Below the pieces are notes generated by a model, which did no database searches, was not told the origin of the DNA, and saw only the letters and a list, made by a program, of their open reading frames with translations. From contig JADJNS010000008.1 in NCBI GenBank assembly GCA_016714225.1, positions 62,001-126,000 on the forward strand: a stretch of 64,000 nucleotides of DNA, in the 5' to 3' direction. The position numbers were made by a program, and so were the translations under genes. Below, piece after piece: positions 8,974 to 18,261 of the stretch (positions within the stretch are counted from its first letter, which is position 1; each line of letters starts with the position of its first letter). The stretch is from Archangiaceae bacterium. GTDB lineage: Bacteria > Myxococcota > Myxococcia > Myxococcales > Myxococcaceae.

Positions 8974-10287
8974 ATGAAAGTCCGAACGCGGTTCCTGGCC
9001 ATCGTCTTTTCCCTCACCCTCGGGGGCTGCTTGTGCACGCCGTCATCGCCCAAGGCGGTGACGCTGCGGCTCAAGAACACCTCGCGCGACGCGCTCTTCG
9101 TCGATACCACCGACGGCCGCCTGGGCATGGTGGTGCAGCGCGGCGTCGCCGGTCAGAACGTGAGCTTCTCCGAGACCCCGGCCTGCGCCTGCCTGGCGTG
9201 CGACGCCATCTGCTCGAGCAGCACCTGCGACTGCCCCGAGCCGGTGCGCAAGCTGGTGCAGCCGGTGCCCGCCGGCGCCACCTTCGAGCGCCCGTGGTCG
9301 GGCGTGGTGCAGATTCAGTCGTCGGCGGCGTGCGGCGGCTTCGGCACCGAGCGGGCCTGCCTGGCGCCTGAGAACGCGCCCTACAACGAGACCTTCAACC
9401 TGCACCTCTGTTACTCGCTGTCGGCCACCCTCACCGGCACCACCACCGACGGCGGCGTGGTCGAGGGTGCGCTGCCCTCTGACGTGACCTGCGTCGACAA
9501 AGAGTTCCACATCGACGACGGGGTGGTCGAGATCGGGCCCCAGCGCGGCGCCGACTGCGTCACCAGCTCCGACTGCAAGGGCGAGGGCGAGCTGTGCTTC
9601 TCGGGCGCGTGCACCGCCTCGTGCCCGGCCAACGACTACCCCACCGAGAGTGAGTCTTCGCTGCGCGTCAGCGTCGACGATCGCGGCTTCTTCACCACCA
9701 CCACCGAGGGCACCAAGGTGACGTACGTGGGCTCAGGGTCCGTGGCCTCGGCGACCTACAACTCGAGCTCGCTGCGCATCTTTCTCACCCGCCTGGGCAC
9801 CTCGGGAGAGTCGCTCACCGGCACCATCGATCTCGACGTGCCGCGCTCGATGCAGCTGGGGCCGCTCTCGGCCGGGCAGAAGGTGCAGGTGCGCATCATC
9901 GACAACTCGCCCGCTTCGCGGCCCACCTCGAACCTGGGCCTGGTGCTGCGCGACGACACCGGCGCGCTGCTGGTGGTCGCCGACGCGAACCTCTCGCAGC
10001 CCAACCTCGCCGCCGCCGACCTCACCCCGTTCAAGGTCACCTTCGGCGGCACGCCCACCGGCTGCCGGCTCACCGGCTGCGGCAAAGAGCTGTTCACCGC
10101 CACCGCGTTCTCCGACGGCACGAAGTCGGTGTCGCTCGAGCCCGGCGACAGCGCGAACATCGTCAACACCCAGGGCACCTACCGCGCGCTCAACATCTTC
10201 TCGGCCGAGTACACCGCGGCCAGCCAGTGCGAGCTGAAGGTGTTCCGGCCCTACCTCATCTGGCGCGACAAGCCGCCGGGCGGGTGA
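8974..10287 (+). CDS. Secreted lipoprotein of unknown function
   Basis: The start at the ATG 8974 gives a typical lipoprotein signal, RFLAIVFSLTLGGC. The 437-residue product has a Cys-dense N-terminal third (a cluster around CACLACDAICSSSTCDC), an EGF-like short segment (DCVTSSDCKGEGELCFSGAC, about residues 195-215), and a beta-rich C-terminal half with no motif I recognise. It is transcribed divergently from the vWA lipoprotein with about 90 bases between them. Together the three genes form an envelope lipoprotein cluster, but nothing in the sequence says what it binds. Confidence 0.65.
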   Translation: MKVRTRFLAIVFSLTLGGCLCTPSSPKAVTLRLKNTSRDALFVDTTDGRLGMVVQRGVAGQNVSFSETPACACLACDAICSSSTCDCPEPVRKLVQPVPAGATFERPWSGVVQIQSSAACGGFGTERACLAPENAPYNETFNLHLCYSLSATLTGTTTDGGVVEGALPSDVTCVDKEFHIDDGVVEIGPQRGADCVTSSDCKGEGELCFSGACTASCPANDYPTESESSLRVSVDDRGFFTTTTEGTKVTYVGSGSVASATYNSSSLRIFLTRLGTSGESLTGTIDLDVPRSMQLGPLSAGQKVQVRIIDNSPASRPTSNLGLVLRDDTGALLVVADANLSQPNLAAADLTPFKVTFGGTPTGCRLTGCGKELFTATAFSDGTKSVSLEPGDSANIVNTQGTYRALNIFSAEYTAASQCELKVFRPYLIWRDKPPGG

Positions 10288-10343
10288 GCGGCGGTCGGCA
10301 CGAGGCCCGGCGAGCGGTAGCTGGTCGTGCGTCGGTTCGGTGC

Positions 10344-10349
10344 TAGCAT
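10344..10349 (+). promoter_or_regulatory. Candidate -10 element of the kinase gene
   Basis: TAGCAT sits in the context GGTGCTAGCATCCG, closely matching the sequences in front of the FHA gene at 20245 (GGTGCTATCTTCCG) and the FHA-TadA gene at 22845 (GGTGCTAGTGTTCG). It ends 12 bases before the preferred ATG at 10362, so the transcript would have almost no leader. The -35 region (CTGGTC with a 17-base spacer) is poor. The call rests mainly on the shared pattern. Confidence 0.4.
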
Positions 10350-10361
10350 CCGCGGCCACTT

Positions 10362-12533
10362 ATGCCCTCGGGCACCGTGGCCCCGACCTCGATCGCGGGC
10401 GGCAAATCGGAAAGTACGAGATTCTCACCCGCCTCTCGATGGGGGGCATGGCCGAGCTTTTCCTCGCGTACACCGCGGGGCCCGGCGGCTTCCGCAAGTT
10501 CGTGGCGGTGAAGCAGATTCTCCCCGACATCAAGAAGGACGAGCAGTTCGTGAAGATGTTCCTCGACGAGGCGCGCATCACCGCCGCGTTCAGCCACGCG
10601 AACATCGGGCAGGTCTTCGACCTGGGAGAAGAAGAGGGCGAGCTGTACCTCGCCATGGAGTTCATCTCGGGGCAGAACCTCGAGCAGTTCGTGAAGCGGG
10701 CCAAGAAGCGCGAACAGCCGATTCCCATCGGGTTCGCGGCGCGGGTGGTGCGCGACGCTTGCCTGGGCCTGCACTACGCGCACCACTTCAACGACGCGTC
10801 GGGCAGGCCGGCGCCGGTGGTGCACCGCGACGTCAGCCCCAAGAACGTGATGATCACGTACTCGGGCGACGTGAAGATGATCGACTTCGGCATCGCCAAG
10901 GCCAAGGGCCGCTTGAACCGCACCCAGGTCGGCATCGTCAAAGGCACCTCGGGCTACATGAGCCCCGAGCAGGTGCGCAACGAGACGCTCGACGGCCGCA
11001 CCGACCTCTTCGCGGCCGCGGTGATGCTGCACGAGCTGCTCACCGACACGCGGTTGTTCACCGCGCCCACCGACGCCGCGATGATGATGAAGATCGTCGA
11101 GGGCGAGATACGTGAGCCGCGCGCGCTCAACCCCGAGGTGCCCAAAGCGCTCTCGGACGTGGTGATGAAGGGGCTGTCGCGCAAGCGTGAGCAGCGCTTC
11201 TCGACCGGCAAAGAGCTGGCGCGGGCCATCGAGCAGGCGTGCCCCGAGCTGTTCGAAGAAGAGCAGAGCGCCGAGCTGATGAGCGCGCTGTTCGACGACA
11301 AGATTCAGACCACCCGGGCGCTGCTCGAGCTGGCCAACAGCGACGACACCAGCAACATGAACAAGGCCGCCGAGGCCCTCAACACCGCCGACGAAAACGC
11401 CGAAGGGCGAGGTCCCCGGCCGAAGCACGCCGCGCCCCGGGCGGCCGAGAAGCGCGATGTCGCGGCGACCCCCGCGGCGCCCCAGCCCAGCCGCGACCCC
11501 GCAGAAGCTGGCGCCGGTCACCCGGCCGGCCCCGAAGAAGATCTCGACGCCACCATCCCCCCCTCGAAGAAGAAGCCGTCGGGCAGAGATCGCTACGCCA
11601 GCAGCGTGGGCCGCGACTACGCGATGTACGACCAGTCGGAGATCGAGACCGACCAGTCGAAGCGCAGCGCCCGACGCGACGACACCCCGCCCGTGGGCTC
11701 GCTCGCGTCGCGCAGCCGCCGGCCCGGTTCAGAGCTGCGGGCGCGGCGGCGGCTCAGGCGTGCTGGGCATCTTCGTGGTGGTGCTCGTGCTGGGCGGGCT
11801 GGGCGGCCTGGGCTGGGCAGGGTGGAAGGGGCCGCTCAGAGACTCGCCGCTGGGAGTGGCGCTGCACAAGGCGGTCGAAGACGAGCCGCCGCCTCCGCCG
11901 CCCAGAGATCTGCGCGAGCTCGCCGCCGGGCAGAACGGCCCGAAGCCGCAGTGGCTGGTCGAGAAAGAGGCGCACGACGCGCAAGCGAAGGCCGAGGCCG
12001 ACCGCCAGAAGGCGATCGAAGACGCCGCTGCCGACCCCGAGAACCAGAAGACCCTCGAAGAGATCAACGCCCAGCTCAAAGATCTCGACCGCCAGGAGGC
12101 CGAGCTGCGCCAGCTGAAGATCGACGCCAAGGCCGCGGGGGCACAAGGCGCCGCCAACACCCGGCGCATCGAAGAGATGGAGAAGCAGATCGCCGCGCTG
12201 AAGACCGCCATCGAGGACAAGCAGACCCCGCGCCGCGAAGCGCAAGAAAGCCACGGCGGCGTCGAGGTGGTGCGCGACGCGAAGTCGGCCAGAAGGGCCG
12301 ACGTCGGCTACTTCACGCTCTTCACCATCAACCCGTCGAAGGCGGCGGTGTTCGAGGGCAACACCGCGCTGGGCAGCACGCCCCTGAGCCGCGTGCCGCT
12401 CGACGAAGGCTCGCACCAGCTGCGCATCGTCGACTCAGATTCGAACAACCGCAGCTTCAGCATCACCATCAAGGGCGGGCAGACCACCGAGATCAAGGGC
12501 GTCGACGTCTCGACCATGACCTTGATGAAGTGA
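10362..12533 (+). CDS. Transmembrane Ser/Thr protein kinase (two frame breaks)
   Basis: A Hanks-type kinase domain covers about residues 18-290. It shows the glycine-rich loop LSMGGMAELF, the Lys in VAVKQIL, the Glu in DEARI, the catalytic loop HRDVSPKN in the form usual in myxobacteria, IDFGIAKAKG and GTSGYMSPEQ. A Pro/charged linker, one membrane segment (about 466-486), a Gln/Glu-rich coiled coil and a C-terminal PEGA-like beta domain follow. The uninterrupted frame begins at a GTG at 10340, but the ATG at 10362 reads MPSGTVAPTSIAGG and would join the kinase if GGCGGC near 10401 were one G longer. A second break at 11723-11725 (CCC for CC) separates the kinase from the membrane segment. 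Both look like sequencing errors. Substrates are unknown; the FHA proteins at 20-27 kb are plausible partners. Confidence 0.82.
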
Positions 12534-12538
12534 CGGGC

Positions 12539-12557
12539 GCACGAGGTGGCCTCGTGC
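12539..12557 (+). terminator. Hairpin after the kinase gene
   Basis: A perfect 8-base-pair stem (GCACGAGG / CCTCGTGC) with a three-base loop starts five bases after the kinase stop and ends 14 bases before glyQ. There is no T run, so it could be a weak terminator or a 3' stabilising hairpin. Confidence 0.45.
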
Positions 12558-12571
12558 TACGCCACGCTGGC

Positions 12572-13554
12572 ATGTACTTCCAGGATCTGATCCTCACCCT
12601 CCAGCGCCACTGGGCCGAGCTGGGCTGCATCATCACGCAGCCGTATGATCTCGAGGTCGGCGCCGGCACCATGGCGCCGATGACCTTCCTCCGCGCGCTC
12701 GGCCCCGAGCCGTGGAACGTGGCGTACGTGCAGCCGTCGCGGCGGCCCGCCGACGGCCGCTTCGGCGAGAACCCCAACCGGCTCTTTCAGCACCACCAGT
12801 TCCAGGTGATCTTGAAGCCGGCGCCCAAGAACACCCAGGAGCTCTACCTCGAGTCGATGGCCAAGGTCGGCATCAAGGCGAACGAGCACGACCTGCGCTT
12901 CGTCGAAGACGATTGGGAATCGCCGACCCTGGGCGCCCTGGGGGCTCGGCTGGGAAGTCTGGTGCGATGGGATGGAGATCACCCAGTTCACCTACTTCCA
13001 GAAGTGCGGCGGCTTCGAGTGCAAGCCGGTGGCGGCCGAGCTCACCTACGGGCTCGAGCGCATGTGCATGTACCTGCAGGGCGTCTCGAACGTGTTCGAT
13101 CTCGAGTGGGTGAAGGGCGTGAAGTACCGCGAGGTCTTCCACGCCAACGAGGTCGAGATGTCGCGCTACGCGCTGCAAGAGGCCGACACCGAGCAGCTGT
13201 TCATGCTGTTCGAGAGCTACGCCAAAGAGTGCAAGCGGCTCATCGATCGTGAGCTGCCGCTGCCCGCGTACGACTACGCGCTCAAGTGCAGCCACGCGTT
13301 CAACCTGCTCGACGCGCGTGGAGCGATCTCCGTCACCGAGCGCGCCGGCTACATCGGCCGCGTGTGCGACAACGCGCGCCTCTGCGCCGAAGGCTACATC
13401 AAGATGCGCGAGAAGCTCGGCTACCCGCTGTGCAAGACGAAGTGGACGATCGGCGAACAGCTGCCGCTGCTCGAAGGCAAGCCCGCCAGCGCCACTGGAA
13501 GACCAAGAGGCCGATGCCGAAGGAAAGAAGGAAGGAACCGCCGATGCCCGCTGA
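12572..13554 (+). CDS. glyQ: Glycyl-tRNA synthetase alpha subunit (frame breaks)
   Basis: GlyQ forms the alpha2beta2 glycyl-tRNA synthetase with GlyS and carries the class II aminoacylation core. The protein starts MYFQDLILTLQRHWAE and contains PYDLEVGAGTMAP, FLRALGPEPW, QPSRRP, RYGENPNR-type FGENPNR and VEDDWESPTLGA. The frame breaks near 12930-12934: GCCCTGGGG should be GCCTGGGG to read on as AWGLGWEVWCDGMEITQFTYFQ. A second break near 13490 is needed to reach the stop TGA at 13552-13554. With both repaired the protein has about 326 residues, normal for the alpha subunit. It overlaps the glyS start by 11 bases. The essential role makes real inactivation unlikely. Confidence 0.85.
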
Positions 13555-15598
13555 TCTGCTGCTCGAGCTGCACGCCGAAGAACTGCCCGCGTCGTTCATC
13601 GGCCCCGCGCTCGACGATCTTCAGAAGACGATCACCGAAGGGCTCGCCGCCGCGCGCCTCAAGCACGGCGCCGTGCGCCAGTTCGGCACCCCGCGCCGCC
13701 TCGCGATCTGGGTGAAGGAAGTGTCGGACGCCGGCACCGACGTCTCGAAGGAACAGCTGGGCCCGTCGGTGAAGGCCGCGTTCGAGGCCGACGGCAAGCC
13801 GAAGCAGTCGGCGATCAAGTTCGCCGAGAGCCTCAGGCCTGCCGGTCGATCAGCTCAAGAGATCACCACCCGAAGGGCGAGTACCTGGGCGCGATGGTCG
13901 AAGAGAAGGGCAAGCGCACCATCGAGCTGCTGCCCGAGGTGCTCAACGCCGCCTTGCGGAGATCAACTTCCGCCAAGTCGATGCGCTGGGGCGACGTCGA
14001 CCAGGCCTTCGGCCGCCCGCTGCATTCGATCATCGCGCTGCTCGGCAGCGAGGTCGTGCCGGTGAAGTTCGCCGACGTGCAGTCGGGCCGGCAGACCCGC
14101 GGCCACCGCTTCCTCGCCAACGCGTGGCTCACGATCGACAAGCCTTCCGACTACGAGGCCGCGCTCGACAAGGCGCACGTGATCGCCGACGTGGCGAAGC
14201 GCCGCGCGATGGTGGTCGAACGGATCACCGCCGCCGCGGTCAAGGCCGGCGGCAAGCTGCTCGACGACCCGTCGCTGGTCGACCAGGTCACCAACCTGGT
14301 CGAGCTGCCGTCGCCGGTGGTCGGCACCTTCGACGCGCGGCACCTCGACCTGCCCGCCGAAGTGCTGATTCAAGAAATGAAGAGCCACCAGCGCTACTTC
14401 TCGCTGCTCGGCACCGACGGCAAGCTGCTGCCCACGTTCATCGCCGTCTCGAACACCCCGGTGAAGGACGAGGCGCTGTCGGTGCGGGCTACGAGAGCGC
14501 GTGCTCAAGGCCCGCCTGTCGGACGGCCGGTTCTTCTTCGACGAAGACCGCCGCCGCCCGCTGGCCGAGTGGCTGCCCAAGCTGCAGCGCCGCACCTGGA
14601 TGAAGGAGTTCGGCAGCTACTCCGAGAAGGTCGAGCGCTTCCGCGAGCTCGCGGTGTGGCTCGCCCACCAGACGAAGCGCGAAGCCCAGCTGGCCATCGA
14701 GCGCGCGGCGCTGTCCTCTCGAAGGCCGACCTCGAGACCGGCATGGTCGGCGAGTTCCCCGAGCTGCAGGGGGTGATGGGCCGCGAGTACGCGCTCCACG
14801 ATGGAGAGAGCAAAGAGGTCGCCCTGGCGATCTTCGAGCACTACCTGCCGCGCGGCGCCACCGACTCGCTGCCCACCCAAGACGCCGGCGCGTTCATCGG
14901 CATCGCCGATCGCCTCGACTCGCTGGTCGGCTTGTTCTCGGCGGGAAAGAAGCCCACCGGCGCGAAAGACCAGTTCGGCCTGCGCCGCGCCTGCCTGGCG
15001 ATCATCAACATCACCCTGGGCCGGGGCTACCGGTACTCGCTCTCGAAGGCCATCGAAGAGGCGGGCAAGGGCTTCAAGAACGTGCCGCACGCCGAGGTGC
15101 TCGAGTTCTTTCGCGGGCGGCTCGAGGCGCTGTGGCGCGAGTCCCGCCGGCCGACGCCGTCAACGCCGTGCTGGCCGCCGGCTTCGACGACCTGGTCGCG
15201 GCCCAGAAGCGGCTCCAGGCGCTCACCGCCGAGGTCGCCAGGCCCGACTTCGCCGCTGGCCGCGACCTTCAAGCGGGTGGCGAACATCGTGTGCAAGCAG
15301 GCGAAGGACGTGCAGGCCGGCGCGGTCGATACGGCCCGCCTGCTAAAGAGCCGGCCGAAGCCGCACTGCACCAGGCGCTCGAAGGGCGCGAAGAGGTGCG
15401 CGGCGCCGCCGTGGCGAAGGACGACTACGGGCGCGCGCTCAGGCGATGGTGACGCTCAAGCCCGCCGTCGACACCTTCTTCGACAAGGTGATGGTGATGG
15501 ACAAGGACAACGCGCTTCGTGAGAACCGCGTGCGGCTGCTGATGGACGTGGCGGGCCTGTTCGGAACCGTCGCCGACTTCTCACGCGTGCAAGGCTGA
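13544..15598 (+). CDS. glyS: Glycyl-tRNA synthetase beta subunit (many frame breaks)
   Basis: GlyS binds tRNA-Gly and is required with GlyQ for charging. It begins at the ATG at 13544 (MPADLLLELHAEELPASFI), with GAAGGAA upstream. Conserved stretches recur in different frames: TPRRLAIWV, LPEVLNAALR, KSMRWGD, RPLHSIIALLG, EMKSHQRYFSL, DGRFFFDEDRR, GRFFFDED and GMVGEFPELQGVMGREYA. The reading frame changes near 13835, 13860-13870, 13960, 13973, 14486-14500, 14717, 15140, 15257, 15340 and 15433; several changes are one base too many or too few in a run of G or C. The full span would give about 684 residues, the usual length of GlyS. I read this as a poorly resolved stretch of sequence, since loss of GlyS would be lethal unless another copy exists. 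Confidence 0.8.
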
Positions 15599-16626
15599 GC
15601 GCCAGGAGCAGCAGCACCGACGCCGTGAGCTCGGCCGAGGTGCTGCAGCCCACCCGGTAGGGGCGCGCGCCTTCGGGGCCGCCATCGGCCTCCGAGCCAC
15701 CTCCTGCGGGCGCGCCTCCGCTCGTGCCGCCTGCGCCTCCGCTCGTGCCGCCTGCGCCTCCGGTCGTGCCGCCTGCGCCTCCGGTCGTGCCGCCGGCGCC
15801 TCCGGTCGTGCCGCCTGCGCCTCCGCTCGTGCCGCCTGTCCCTCCACCGGCACCGCCTGTGCCACCGCTGCTGCCCCCACCCCTGCCGCCGCTCGAGCCG
15901 CCTCCGGCGCCACCCGATGCTCCGCCAGCGGTGCCGCCGCCGCCAGCACCTGAGCCGCCGCCGGCGCCCGAGCCGGCGTCTCGCCGGCTGCTGGCAGGTG
16001 CCGCACGCCACTCCGCCGTCGCAGGCGAGGGTGCCGGCATCGCCGGGGCACCGCACGGTGGATCTCGCTCCGCTCACGTAGCAAGAGCCCAGGCAGGTGA
16101 AGTTGCAGAGCTGGGCACCGGCGCAGTACGCCGAGCTGCCGGTACCCAACGTCGCCGCGCAGCTTCCGAAGATGTTGGTGCACGAGACCAGCGAGAAGGG
16201 CCCCACCGTCGCGGAGCAGAAGCCCGCGTTGAGGTCGCACTCGAGCCAGGCTCCGGCGCCCAGGGTCACCCCTGAGCAGCCATTCGCGCACTCGAGGTAG
16301 ACGTCGTTCGCGCCGGTGCCGTTGCAGCCGCTGCTGCAGGTGATGTTGGCGAAGGGCCCGGCGTTGAACCCGCAGTCTGACGCGGTGCCCTGGCAGTCGA
16401 TCGTCGAGCCGGTCGTCGCCGAGGTGTCGAACGCACAGCGGGCGAAGAAGCCGCAGGTCAGCTGGCAGGGGGTAGTGCAGCGGGTGTTGCACGCGCCGCT
16501 CATGCAGGTGCACGCGGTGCCGGCGCAGCTGCAGGTGCTCCCGGCGTCGGAGGTGCAGACCGGCTGCGCTCGCGCCGGCAGCGCCGCCAACCCCGCGATC
16601 AGCGCGAGCCTGCCCCAGCGCCACAT
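15456..16626 (-). CDS. Cys-rich secreted protein with Gly-rich repeats and a MYXO-CTERM-like tail
   Basis: The start ATG at 16626 gives a cleavable signal (LALIAGLAALPARA). About 190 residues with many evenly spaced Cys follow (for example CSCAGTACTCMSGACNTRC). A one-base frame break near 15985-15995 then leads into a Gly/Thr/Ala-rich region partly encoded by a 21-base tandem repeat. The C-terminus has GCSTSAELTASVLLLLALSLA followed by basic residues, the Cys, membrane segment and Arg layout of MYXO-CTERM sorting signals. The uninterrupted frame then runs inside the 3' end of glyS on the opposite strand to 15456; a stop in another frame at 15581-15583 is an equally likely true end. It is probably an anchored surface protein of unknown function. 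Confidence 0.55.
15721..15846 (-). repeat. 21-base tandem repeat, six units, coding
   Basis: Six consecutive 21-base units run from 15721 to 15846, differing from each other at only a few positions (mainly the first base, C or G). Read on the minus strand each unit encodes seven residues of Gly, Ala and Thr/Ser. Because 21 is a multiple of three, gain or loss of units would change linker length without breaking the frame. Confidence 0.85.
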
Positions 16627-16835
16627 GTGGCGACTCTAGCTGCCGGCGTGGCCGGGCCCTAGCTACAGAGGCGAACCGCTCATCGTGTCGTAGCGAGGCA
16701 GCCGTCGGCCGGCACCGAGGCGGGCGCCCGAGGAGCGAGCAGCTCAACGAGGGTGCTGCAACGACGGGGCAGTGGTGTTTTCGAGCTGCTCGAACGACCG
16801 GTCTCTTCGAGGTGGTCGAATGCGCACCAAGTGCA

Positions 16836-16864
16836 ATGACAAGGGGCCTCACACGTTCTAGGGT
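16836..16864 (+). promoter_or_regulatory. Candidate sigma-70-type promoter of the lipoprotein pair
   Basis: ATGACA (five of six matches to TTGACA) is followed after exactly 17 bases by TAGGGT, with the ATG of the lipoprotein gene 14 bases beyond the -10. Transcription would begin about eight bases upstream of the start codon. The rest of the gene-free stretch (16627-16878) holds an inverted repeat, GAGCAGCTC and GAGCTGCTC near 16737 and 16785, with no T run. Confidence 0.5.
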
Positions 16865-16878
16865 CCGCCGCCCTAAAG

Positions 16879-18261
16879 ATGCGCCTTTGCCTGCAGATCG
16901 CCGCGCTGTGCCTGCTTGTCGCCTGCAACGACAAGAAGCGAAACGTGCCTCCGGCCGACAAGTTCTATTTTCCGGCCGGCCTGCACCACGCGAAGAGCGA
17001 CCCCGCCAGCATGGGTTTTCTCTACGTGGTGAGCGCGAACTTCGATCGCCGCTACGACACCGGCCTGCTCACCGCGGTCGACCTCGACAAGGTCGGGCTG
17101 CCCACCACGCTGGGGCAGGTCGACCCGACGAGCGGCCCCGCGCAGCTGCGCGATCTGCACACCACCGCCGCCGACACCGTGGTGCTGGCCGACTTCGGCG
17201 GCGATCTCGGCGTGCAGGCGCGCCCCGACGGGGTGACGCGCCTCTTCATTCCCTCGCGGGCAGAAGAACAGAAGCTGATGGTGGTCGACGCAAAGGGCTC
17301 TTCGCTCTCGTGCGTGGCCACTTCTACGGCCGACGGTGGCGTGCGGCCGACGCCGGTCGACCCGCGCGACTGCGGAGAAGTGGGCGCCTCGCTGGTGGAG
17401 TACGAGCTGACCCCGACCGGAATCCCCCGCGCCGACTCGCCGATGAGCGCCGCGGTCAGCTCGACCGGCATGGTGTGGGTCAGCTCGGGGCGGCACTCCG
17501 ACACGCCGCGGTTCAGCCAGACCAACTACAACGACTTCGTGGTGCGGGTGCCCGGCGACCAGCCGCGCGTCGACGCCACCAGCTTCGTCGGGCTGGGCCC
17601 CGGCAGCACCCACGCGGTCGCGACCGGCCGCCGGTGGACGTACTTTTCAGGCCGCTTCCCCAGCGCGGTGGTGAACCCGCCGCTGATTCGCCTGGTCGAG
17701 TGCCTGCCCGGCTACCCGTGCGAAGTGGTGTTCCCCAACCTCGAGAACGACGTGAGAATCGGCGAGGCGCGCGGGGTGGCGCTCTCGAGCGACGAGACCC
17801 GCCTGTTCCTCGCCGGGCGCCAGGCGAGCGGGGTGCTGGGCGCCGACGTGCTGGTGATCGCGTCGATCATCGGTGCCGACACCGGCTTCCCGGCGATCTA
17901 CGCGTCGCGCACCGTGCCGCTGCCGCAAGAGCCGCAGATGGTGCAGACGATCTCGCGCGGGCCGGGCCGCCGCGACCTGGTGCTGATCACCTGCTCGGGC
18001 GCCGGCTCGCTGGTGATCTACGACGACGAGCGCGGAGATCTCGCCGCGCAGGTCGACGGCGTCGGGCTGCAGCCGTCGAGCTTCACCGTCGACCTGCGGC
18101 CTCCGGGCGCGCGCGTCTACCTCAGCAACTTCACCGACGGCCGGGTGGCGGTGGTCGACATTCCCGACCTCGACCTACCGCAGACGGCGCGGCTGGTCGC
18201 GCACCTGGGCTCCTCGCAGGTCTGCCTCACCCGAAGCCTGCAGTGCGATGGAGGCATGTAA
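16879..18261 (+). CDS. Beta-propeller-like lipoprotein
   Basis: The 460-residue product starts with a short lipoprotein signal, RLCLQIAALCLLVAC. The rest is beta-rich with repeated strand pairs such as TRLFIPSRAEEQKLMVVDA, ETRLFLAGRQASG, DLVLITCSGAGSLVIYDD and ARVYLSNFTDGRVAVVDI, the pattern of YVTN/YncE-like propeller blades in which a displayed value alternates with a bookkeeping phrase. No catalytic residues were recognised. The stop TAA directly abuts the GTG start of the next lipoprotein gene, so the two are translated from one message and probably act together at the outer membrane. Confidence 0.65.
   Translation: MRLCLQIAALCLLVACNDKKRNVPPADKFYFPAGLHHAKSDPASMGFLYVVSANFDRRYDTGLLTAVDLDKVGLPTTLGQVDPTSGPAQLRDLHTTAADTVVLADFGGDLGVQARPDGVTRLFIPSRAEEQKLMVVDAKGSSLSCVATSTADGGVRPTPVDPRDCGEVGASLVEYELTPTGIPRADSPMSAAVSSTGMVWVSSGRHSDTPRFSQTNYNDFVVRVPGDQPRVDATSFVGLGPGSTHAVATGRRWTYFSGRFPSAVVNPPLIRLVECLPGYPCEVVFPNLENDVRIGEARGVALSSDETRLFLAGRQASGVLGADVLVIASIIGADTGFPAIYASRTVPLPQEPQMVQTISRGPGRRDLVLITCSGAGSLVIYDDERGDLAAQVDGVGLQPSSFTVDLRPPGARVYLSNFTDGRVAVVDIPDLDLPQTARLVAHLGSSQVCLTRSLQCDGGM

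Noticed and set aside
12534..12571. T-box or other tRNA-sensing leader before glyQ
   Set aside because: The space is only 38 bases and holds a simple hairpin; there is no room for a T-box and no specifier or T-box sequence.
15721..15846. Possible CRISPR-like array
   Set aside because: The units are contiguous without spacers and encode part of a protein; the same holds for 37153-37335.
16737..16793. Inverted repeat GAGCAGCTC / GAGCTGCTC as a terminator
   Set aside because: The arms are about 40 bases apart with no T run, and such short matches are common at this base composition.
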